This document shows positions 1-4,588 of a DNA stretch of 8,302 bases, piece after piece. Positions within the stretch are counted from its first letter, which is position 1. Each line of letters opens with the position of its first letter. This stretch comes from Thiotrichaceae bacterium UBA7359. Its GTDB lineage: Bacteria; Pseudomonadota; Gammaproteobacteria; Eutrophobiales; Eutrophobiaceae. The stretch lies in the NCBI GenBank assembly GCA_905182825.1, contig CAJJDJ010000077.1, forward strand, positions 1-8,302. Direction: 5' to 3'. Made by a program: the position numbers and the translations under genes. A model generated the notes under the pieces. It had not been told where the DNA came from and did not search any database. It was given only the letters and a program-made list of their open reading frames with translations.

Positions 1-712
1 CGGTGGAACACCTGCTGTTATGAAGTTTTTACTTGAAAATAGCTTGATCAATGGTGACTGCCTGACGGTAACCGGTAAAACGATTAAAGAAAATTTAGCG
101 GGTCTGCCTGAGTTTAAGGTAGGACAAGATATTATTGCTCCGTTAGAAAAACCATTAAAAGAAAGTGGTCATATTAGAATATTGAAAGGTAATCTTGCTC
201 CAGGAGGTTCCGTTGCAAAGATCACAGGTAAAGAAGGTTTAATATTTAAAGGTCCAGCAAAGGTTTATGATTCTGAAGAGGATATGCTTAAGGCTTTAGA
301 AGAAGATAAAATTGAAAAAGGCGATGTGATTATTATTCGATATGAAGGTCCCAAAGGTGGTCCAGGTATGCCTGAGATGTTAACACCCACCTCCGCTATT
401 ATGGGAGCGGGACTGGGTAGTGATGTTGCGATGATAACTGACGGTCGTTTTTCTGGTGGCTCACATGGTTTTATAATTGGTCATGTTGTGCCCGAGGCAC
501 AAGAAGGCGGTCCAATAGCTCTAGCTGAAAATGGTGATATTGTCACTGTCGATGCAGAAAGAAATCAGATCTCATTTAACGTGAGCGATGAAGTTATTGC
601 TAAGAGAAGGGCTCGTTGGACAATGCCCCCTTACAAAGCAACTCGAGGCACGCTGTATAAGTATATCAAAACAGTAAAAACTGCTTCTGAAGGTTGTGTG
701 ACTGATGAATAA
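1..712 (+). CDS. ilvD: Dihydroxy-acid dehydratase, C-terminal part (5' end outside window)
   Basis: IlvD is the cytoplasmic Fe-S dehydratase that converts 2,3-dihydroxy-isovalerate and its isoleucine-pathway homologue to the 2-keto acids in branched-chain amino acid synthesis. The open frame enters from the left edge (first full codon at base 2, GGTPAVMKF), so the Met at base 20 is internal and not the start. About 236 codons remain, roughly 42% of a ~560-residue short-type IlvD. Visible family signatures are HGDC-like NGDCLTVTGKTIKENL, the swivelling-domain stretch GGSVAKITGKEG, KGGPGMPEMLTPTSAIMG, and GRFSGGSHGFIIGHVVPEA, which holds the conserved serine thought to act as catalytic base. 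The C-terminus TRGTLYKY...ASEGCVTDE is also typical. The Fe-S cysteines lie in the missing N-terminal part. The frame ends in TAA. The next gene follows after 8 bp with no visible terminator, suggesting cotranscription. Confidence 0.96.
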   Translation, partial: GGTPAVMKFLLENSLINGDCLTVTGKTIKENLAGLPEFKVGQDIIAPLEKPLKESGHIRILKGNLAPGGSVAKITGKEGLIFKGPAKVYDSEEDMLKALEEDKIEKGDVIIIRYEGPKGGPGMPEMLTPTSAIMGAGLGSDVAMITDGRFSGGSHGFIIGHVVPEAQEGGPIALAENGDIVTVDAERNQISFNVSDEVIAKRRARWTMPPYKATRGTLYKYIKTVKTASEGCVTDE

Positions 713-720
713 AAAACACA

Positions 721-1146
721 ATGTCTGATTCAGAACCCCCTAAGATTGAAGTTCAAAAAAATAACCCACTTCATGGCGTTAAGCTTGAAGTCTTACTAAC
801 GGAGTTAGTAAATCATTACTCTTGGGAGAGTTTGGCAAATGCTATCGACCTCAACTGCTTCAAGAGTAATCCCAGCATCAAATCAAGCTTAAAATTTCTG
901 CGTAAAACACCTTGGGCTCGAGAAAAGATAGAAGGGTTTTATCTTTATAAATTCAAACGACTATCGAGACCTAATGATGAGCAATGCCAACTGCCGCCAA
1001 GGGATAGAACTATACCTCTGGAGCAACAACCTGGCTCACCAGCTGAAATAATTTCAAACAAGTCTGCACATGAAGATGACTCTTCATCAAGCGAGAGTCC
1101 CACAATACCTCGCAACATCTGGGGAAATTGGAAAAAAGATTCCTGA
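721..1146 (+). CDS. VF530/DUF2132 family small protein with disordered C-terminal tail
   Basis: Residues about 14-81 match the VF530 (DUF2132) family: NNPLHGVKLE, LVNHYSWESLANAI, CFKSNPSIKSSLKFLRKTPW and AREKIEGFYLYKF are all characteristic. The family is a small alpha-helical fold, often annotated as DNA-binding on structural grounds; its function is not established. Most members are little more than this domain. Here about 60 further residues (82-141) are rich in Pro, Ser, Glu and Asp, including a DDSSSSES run, and look disordered, ending in a Trp-containing NIWGNWKK motif. The ATG at 721 is 8 bp after the ilvD stop. No good Shine-Dalgarno lies at the normal distance (the upstream sequence is A-rich), so translation may depend on coupling to ilvD. 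The gene ends in TGA. The family call is firm, while the role is unknown. Confidence 0.88.
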   Translation: MSDSEPPKIEVQKNNPLHGVKLEVLLTELVNHYSWESLANAIDLNCFKSNPSIKSSLKFLRKTPWAREKIEGFYLYKFKRLSRPNDEQCQLPPRDRTIPLEQQPGSPAEIISNKSAHEDDSSSSESPTIPRNIWGNWKKDS

Positions 1147-1150
1147 TTAG

Positions 1151-1270
1151 GTGTCAGACAAGAAACATAACCTGAATATCCTAGTATTATGTGTTGATAT
1201 TTTCATAGCAATAATGGGTACTCTTGTTTTCACACTAGGCAGATTGTTGCATCTCTGGATTCTTGCTTAG
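1151..1270 (+). CDS. Possible 39-aa single-pass membrane peptide (GTG start)
   Basis: A short frame opens with GTG four bases after the VF530-family stop; an in-frame TAG lies immediately upstream, so GTG 1151 is the earliest possible start. The product would be 39 residues: a polar basic N-terminus (VSDKKHNLN), then a long hydrophobic segment (residues ~9-29, ILVLCVDIFIAIMGTLVFTLG), one Arg, and a second hydrophobic stretch ending LLHLWILA. This is the composition of a one-pass small membrane protein, and the frame fills the whole gap up to the convergent gene, whose 3' end it overlaps by 4 bp. Against it are the length, the lack of a clear Shine-Dalgarno, and no family I recognise. Hydrophobic frames also arise by chance in T-rich DNA. 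Confidence 0.35.
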   Translation: MSDKKHNLNILVLCVDIFIAIMGTLVFTLGRLLHLWILA

Positions 1271-1875
1271 CTCATTGAGCTACGATATTTCTTATAATAC
1301 TTGAGAACTTTTTTTACGTAGTTACGAGTTTCTTTATATGGTGGAATCTTATTGCCGTATTTTTTTACAGTGCCTTCTCCAGCGTTATAAGCTGCTAATA
1401 CCAGTGTCAAATCATTCTTGAATAGTTTTAATAGGTATCGCAAATAACGTGAACCGCCAGAAATGTTTTGTTTTGGATTGCGTCGATCACTTACTCCATA
1501 ATGTTTTGCAGTTTCCGGCATTAATTGCATCAATCCTACTGCACCAGCACGCGAGACAGCATTTGGATCATAAGATGATTCAGCTGTAATTACAGCATGT
1601 AATAGAGCGTATGGAAGTTTGTACATCTTCGCGACACTTCTTATCGTTGGATCAAATTTTTTCTGATTTTTTACCCAACTAAAATTTTTCGGAAATTTGG
1701 CTTCTTCCCAACCCTTCCATGTTTTAACCAGTCGCTTGTATCCAATATGAGAAGGTTTATCCGTCAGATCGACACGACCGTACTTATCGATATATTTATA
1801 AATATCTGCCTGACTCGACATCGAGATAAGCGAAAAGATAAAAATTAAGACTAATTTAGATTTATTATTAGGCAT
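1267..1875 (-). CDS. Secreted lytic transglycosylase (SLT domain) with DUF4124-like N-terminus
   Basis: This 202-aa protein should cleave the MurNAc-GlcNAc bond of peptidoglycan in the periplasm, giving 1,6-anhydroMurNAc ends. Residues 1-23 form a signal peptide (basic start, hydrophobic core, SSQA cleavage site before Asp24). Residues 24-42 (DIYKYIDKYGRVDLTDKP) resemble a DUF4124 segment. Residues ~84-200 are a family 1 SLT domain: Glu99 in ITAESSYDPNAVS is the expected catalytic acid, followed by GAVGLMQLMPETA (111-123), the SGGSRYLRYLL helix (139-149) and LAAYNAGEGTVKKYG (160-174). All core motifs are intact. No lipobox is seen, so it is probably soluble periplasmic. The gene lies 46 bp downstream of pgpA on the same strand, with a hairpin in the gap that overlaps the ribosome-binding region. 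Its 3' end is convergent with the plus-strand genes on the left. Confidence 0.93.
   Translation of the reverse strand: MPNNKSKLVLIFIFSLISMSSQADIYKYIDKYGRVDLTDKPSHIGYKRLVKTWKGWEEAKFPKNFSWVKNQKKFDPTIRSVAKMYKLPYALLHAVITAESSYDPNAVSRAGAVGLMQLMPETAKHYGVSDRRNPKQNISGGSRYLRYLLKLFKNDLTLVLAAYNAGEGTVKKYGNKIPPYKETRNYVKKVLKYYKKYRSSMS
1268..1282. other. 15-bp palindrome at the convergent gene junction
   Basis: TAGCTCATTGAGCTA is a perfect 7-bp inverted repeat around one central base (6-bp stem with a 3-nt loop in RNA). It covers the last codons of the minus-strand transglycosylase and the TAG stop of the small plus-strand frame. It could work as a weak bidirectional transcript end, but neither side carries a proper U-tract (only a patchy ATATTTCTTATAA on the plus side). 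It could also be chance, since it mostly encodes the SSMS C-terminus. Confidence 0.3.
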
Positions 1876-1878
1876 GTG

Positions 1879-1908
1879 ATCTCAAAATAATTAAAGTTTT
1901 TTTGAGAT
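1879..1908 (-). promoter_or_regulatory. Hairpin overlapping the transglycosylase ribosome-binding region
   Basis: ATCTCAAAA (1879-1887) and TTTTGAGAT (1900-1908) are a perfect 9-bp inverted repeat with a 12-nt loop, in the gap between pgpA and the lytic transglycosylase. In the minus-strand transcript the 3' arm is encoded by 1879-1887 and reads UUUUGAGAU. It ends three bases before the AUG, and its GAG, the only Shine-Dalgarno-like bases, sits 5 nt before the start and is paired. There is no U-tract on the outgoing side, so it does not look like an intrinsic terminator. A protein-binding operator is the alternative. The structure is seen directly; any control role is inference. Confidence 0.45.
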
Positions 1909-1921
1909 AAATAACATAACT

Positions 1922-2422
1922 TTATAAGAAATTTAGCATTATATGAATAACTATCAATGCAAAAACACCAGCCATAACATCATCTAACATAATACCAAAG
2001 CCACCTTGCACCTTCTTATCTGCTAATGATATGGGCCAAGGTTTAAGAATATCGAATATTCTGAACAAGACAAAGCCTATTAAAATCCACAAACCGCTCT
2101 TTGGAACCATAAACATCGTAATGAAATAACCCACGATTTCATCCCAGACTATACCTGGATGGTCATGAACATTCAGTGCTCTTGCCGTATGTCCACATAA
2201 AAAGATACCCCCTATAAATGCCAAAACAACAATGCCAATATATATCTTCCAGTCCAGCTTAGGTAGTAGAATAAACAACAATACGCCAATTAAAGTACCC
2301 ATAGTACCGGGCATTTTCGGGGCAAGTCCGCTGCCAAACCCTAGTGACAAACAATGCACCGGATTTAATAATAGTTTTAGAGGAACTTGCGTTTTGGAAT
2401 ATTTATCCATAGATTGATTCAT
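1922..2422 (-). CDS. pgpA: Phosphatidylglycerophosphatase A
   Basis: PgpA is an inner-membrane enzyme that removes the phosphate from phosphatidylglycerophosphate to give phosphatidylglycerol. The 166 residues match the family length. The signature blocks are in order: GFGSGLAPKMPGTMGTL (28-44), HDHPGIVWDEIVGYF (86-100) with acidic Asp94 and Glu95, FRIFDILKPWPI (120-131), and GGFGIMLDDVMAG (140-152) with the paired Asp147 and Asp148. Hydrophobic segments lie at about 42-54, 60-77, 99-119 and 150-166. The start is either the ATG giving MNQSMDK or the in-frame Met5; the longer form is kept because no Shine-Dalgarno decides between them. In many gammaproteobacteria pgpA follows thiL. Here it does not: its 5' side faces a divergent gene 40 bp away, so it must be transcribed from this short gap, probably together with the transglycosylase. 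Confidence 0.95.
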   Translation of the reverse strand: MNQSMDKYSKTQVPLKLLLNPVHCLSLGFGSGLAPKMPGTMGTLIGVLLFILLPKLDWKIYIGIVVLAFIGGIFLCGHTARALNVHDHPGIVWDEIVGYFITMFMVPKSGLWILIGFVLFRIFDILKPWPISLADKKVQGGFGIMLDDVMAGVFALIVIHIMLNFL

Positions 2423-2462
2423 GATGAAATACTAAATAGTATAGAATTAAAATGGTTATGAT
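2423..2462. promoter_or_regulatory. 40-bp divergent intergenic region (pgpA / exported-protein operon)
   Basis: This is the only space between two divergent start codons, so promoters for both sides must lie in it or in the adjoining coding DNA. It is almost entirely A/T. It contains the near-palindrome ACTAAATAGT (2431-2440) and, on the minus strand, TATACT (2438-2443), a plausible -10 hexamer for pgpA, but I see no good -35 at 16-18 bp. On the plus strand no clear -10/-35 pair or Shine-Dalgarno can be assigned. The promoter placement is inferred from the gene layout. Confidence 0.35.
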
Positions 2463-2825
2463 ATGCGTAATGTACTTTTAAGTCTGCTACTTCTCCCAAC
2501 ATCAGTGCTTAGCCTTGCTGGAGAAGCGGATGTATTATCAGCTAAAGTTGAGTTTATAGGTGATGGTAATTATCGTTTTGATGTCACTATTCAACATACT
2601 GATGAAGGTTGGGAACATTTTGCCAAAGCATGGGTAATACTTAACTCTGATGATAAAATCTTGGGATCTCGTATTTTGAGACACCCCCACTCTAAAAAAC
2701 CATTTACACGTTCAGCAATCATTGCTATACCTGAAGAAATTAGTCAGGTTGTCATTCGCGCCTATGATCAAATTCATGAATTTGGCGGGAAAGAATTAAT
2801 AATAGAAATAAACAAGGATAAATAA
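2463..2825 (+). CDS. Small exported protein of unknown function
   Basis: This 120-aa protein has a signal peptide in residues 1-19 or 1-20 (MRNVLLSLLLLPTSVLSLAG). The mature part of ~100 residues looks all-beta with alternating hydrophobic residues, like a small immunoglobulin-type sandwich. Recognisable blocks are HTDEGWEHFAKAW (45-57), ILGSRILRHPHSKKPFTRS (66-84) and VVIRAYDQIHEFGGKEL (96-112). I recall the pattern GWxHxAxxW / HPHxxxPFTR / AxDxxHxxGG from conserved hypothetical proteins in other proteobacteria, but cannot attach a family name or function. The clustered His residues (45, 52, 74, 76, 105) could bind metal; that is a guess. It is the first gene of a plus-strand unit: its TAA is followed after one base by the methyltransferase ATG. 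No Shine-Dalgarno is evident before its own ATG. Confidence 0.82.
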   Translation: MRNVLLSLLLLPTSVLSLAGEADVLSAKVEFIGDGNYRFDVTIQHTDEGWEHFAKAWVILNSDDKILGSRILRHPHSKKPFTRSAIIAIPEEISQVVIRAYDQIHEFGGKELIIEINKDK

Positions 2826-2826
2826 G

Positions 2827-3636
2827 ATGTCATTAACTAGAATTCTAATAATTGCATACGCACTATTTTCATTATTAACCCTTAATGCATATGCTGATGG
2901 TCATCGACTTTCATCCGCAGTCAATGATGCTAGTCGAAGTGCCGATAATAAAGCACGTGATGTCTATCGTCATCCAAAAGAAACATTGCAGTTCTTTCAG
3001 ATCAAACCCTCGATGAAGGTATTAGAAATATTACCGGGTCGTGGTTGGTATACTGAAATACTTGCTCCCTACCTAGCTGATAAAGGCCATCTCACCGTTG
3101 CCAGTTTTGGTCCCAACCATCCAACAAAATATTTGGCTAATCTCCATAATGATTTTGTAAAAATGATGACAGCTAATCCTAACACCTATGCTAAGGTCGA
3201 TGTTGTTTCGATAAAGGAAGATTCATATCTTCAATCTATTCCCGACACATCATTAGATATGATTCTCACCTTCCGTAATTCACATAATTGGATTCGTTAT
3301 GGCGGTATAACAGAAAGGTATGTCGCCTTTAATCGTGTATTGAAATCTGGTGGTATTTTAGGTGTTGTACAACATCGTGCGGCCGATGGTGGCGACCATA
3401 AAGTAACAGCAGAAAAAGGTTATATTCCTGAATCGTACTTAATTCGTCTGATAGAAGATCAGGGGTTTGAGTTGATGGGTACCTCTGAGATCAACAGCAA
3501 TCCGAAAGACACTAGAGATCATCCAGAAGGTGTTTGGACGCTACCACCAAGTTACCGCCTAAAGAATATCGATAAAGAAAAATATACTGCAATAGGCGAA
3601 AGCGATCGGATGACTTTACGTTTTGTTAAAAAGTGA
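2827..3636 (+). CDS. Exported COG4798-type SAM-dependent methyltransferase-like protein
   Basis: This 269-aa protein has a class I methyltransferase fold preceded by a signal peptide: hydrophobic residues 5-20 and an NAYA cleavage site before Asp24. Motif I is KVLEILPGRGWYTEILAPYL (64-83), where the family usually has VLEVGPGxGxYTE. Later blocks are DMILTFRNSHNWI (144-156), AFNRVLKSGGILGVVQHRA (167-185), GYIPESYLIRLIEDQGFEL (198-216) and the C-terminal DHPEGVWTLPPSYR (231-244). These fit the predicted methyltransferase group COG4798, many of whose members also carry signal peptides. The substrate is unknown. A methyltransferase outside the cytoplasm is odd, because SAM is not known to be available in the periplasm, so the fold may be reused or the N-terminus may be an anchor. 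An AAGGAT Shine-Dalgarno precedes the ATG. It is translationally coupled to the next gene by a 4-bp GTGA overlap. Confidence 0.85.
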   Translation: MSLTRILIIAYALFSLLTLNAYADGHRLSSAVNDASRSADNKARDVYRHPKETLQFFQIKPSMKVLEILPGRGWYTEILAPYLADKGHLTVASFGPNHPTKYLANLHNDFVKMMTANPNTYAKVDVVSIKEDSYLQSIPDTSLDMILTFRNSHNWIRYGGITERYVAFNRVLKSGGILGVVQHRAADGGDHKVTAEKGYIPESYLIRLIEDQGFELMGTSEINSNPKDTRDHPEGVWTLPPSYRLKNIDKEKYTAIGESDRMTLRFVKK

Positions 3637-4025
3637 GTGAAATAAATATTACTGCTAAGTTATTTTTATTACTTGGTGCTTTCAATGCTGCCCTAGCTGT
3701 AATGCTTGGTGCTTTTGGTGCGCATTCGCTAAAAACACGTCTTAATGTAAGCATGCTCAAAACCTATGAAACTGGTGTAGAGTATCATCTATATCATTCA
3801 CTTGGTTTGATAGTTGTCGGCATTATTGCAATGAACTTAACTAACAATTTTTGGCTTAGAAGTTCAGGATGGTATATGTTTAGTGGGATAATATTTTTTT
3901 GTGGAAGCCTTTACCTGTTAAGTATTTTTAATCTACGGTGGTTAGGAATGGTCACTCCGATTGGTGGCTTACTATTTATCATCTCATGGGCAAGCCTTTT
4001 TATGGCTATATTAAAAATTAAGTGA
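3633..4025 (+). CDS. DUF423 family (YgdD-like) inner-membrane protein
   Basis: This 130-aa four-helix membrane protein belongs to the DUF423 family (YgdD-like in enterics, TMEM256-like in eukaryotes), whose function is unknown. The family signature is clear: LGAFNAALAVMLGAFGAHSL (14-33), then MLKTYETGVEYHLYHSLGLI (41-60), with the invariant YHxxH, and later FCGSLYLLS (89-97) and TPIGGLLFIISW (108-119). Predicted transmembrane spans are about 9-28, 52-69, 78-98 and 103-125. The length is normal. The start is the GTG at 3633, inside the GTGA overlap with the methyltransferase stop, giving MSEINITAK; this keeps the whole first helix and is the natural coupled start. It ends in TGA and is the last intact gene of the plus-strand unit. 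No convincing terminator follows. Confidence 0.92.
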   Translation: MSEINITAKLFLLLGAFNAALAVMLGAFGAHSLKTRLNVSMLKTYETGVEYHLYHSLGLIVVGIIAMNLTNNFWLRSSGWYMFSGIIFFCGSLYLLSIFNLRWLGMVTPIGGLLFIISWASLFMAILKIK

Positions 4026-4240
4026 ATGAAACGTATCTTCTCCATATTGCATCACTAATGATTCAACTTAAACTAAAACCAATCTAATAAAACATTCGAA
4101 CTAGCAACTGATTCTTGCCAAGTTATTTTTAATAACGAGTTTTTTGAAACAGGGTCGCCTGATAGTGAATCAGACAACTAATAAACAGATTCATTTATAG
4201 AGAAGATGCTAAATAATAAGATGCAAATAAAAGTTGACAA
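4026..4240. other. Intergenic stretch without a supported gene
   Basis: About 215 AT-rich bases lie between the DUF423 stop and the broken DUF1232 gene. All six frames are short and interrupted. The only local structure I see is CTGAT-AGTGA-ATCAG (4159-4173), a 5-bp stem without a T-run, too weak to call a terminator for either strand. A 35-codon minus-strand open stretch (4073-4177) is discussed under rejected items. Confidence 0.6.
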
Positions 4241-4576
4241 TTAAGTATCTCTTATAAATAAAAAATATGTAATGGAAATAAAAATTGACCAAATCACAAC
4301 TATTGTCATGATGCCTAACACCTTAATTTCGGAATATCTATCCCATTCAATGTGCCTTCAAATTGACTCCGTTTTTACTTCTTCTGGAATTAATTCGATC
4401 ACACATCTGTAGACTATCGGGATCAATATAATTTCATCTAGCAGACCAATGATAGGAATAAACTTGGGAATAAGATCAATTGGACTAACGATATACGCCA
4501 AAGTCAGAGTAAAAATTACTTTTACATACTAGGGAGTACGTCTCTCACACATCGCAGATATCAATACACAAATCAT
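4241..4576 (-). pseudogene. DUF1232 (YkvA-like) membrane protein, broken by two in-frame stops
   Basis: Read on the minus strand in one uninterrupted frame, this stretch encodes 111 codons with a DUF1232 core. ERRTP-stop-YVKV matches the usual RTPW-YxK region. It is followed by LAYIVSPIDLIPKFIPIIG (26-44), LLDEIILIPI (45-54) and VIELIPEEVK (59-68), then a C-terminal hydrophobic helix KVLGIMTIVVIWSIFISITY, which is the family's normal order. Codon 16 is TAG (4529-4531) where the family has Trp, so one G-to-A change explains it. Codon 73 is TGA (4358-4360), explicable as CGA to TGA. No frameshift is seen. The N-terminal lead-in normally found before RTPW appears short or lost. The frame starts only four codons after the batD stop and in the same phase. 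DUF1232 function is not established. TGA ends confident genes here (e.g. DUF423), so readthrough of that codon is unlikely. Confidence 0.82.
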
Positions 4577-4588
4577 TTTTATTATACT

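Noticed and set aside
2232..2417. 61-codon plus-strand frame opposite pgpA.
   Set aside because: It is antisense to a well-conserved gene, with no signal peptide, domain or ribosome-binding site.
4159..4173. CTGAT-AGTGA-ATCAG as a terminator for the plus-strand unit.
   Set aside because: It has a 5-bp stem, low GC and no T-run, and lies 134 bp after the last stop codon.
4073..4177. Minus-strand open stretch containing KITWQESVASSNVLLDWF, which faintly recalls the N-terminus of bacteriohemerythrin (W..S.....N..ID.QH).
   Set aside because: The metal-binding His residues are absent, no start codon is evident, and stops flank it closely. The likeness rests on a few residues and is probably chance.
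4358..4531. The two in-frame stops of the DUF1232 remnant as evidence of recoding (selenocysteine, pyrrolysine or an altered code).
   Set aside because: TGA terminates confident genes in the window, no SECIS-like structure is apparent, and Trp and Arg are the expected ancestral residues. Simple loss of function is the plainer reading, though TAG is not used by any confident gene here.
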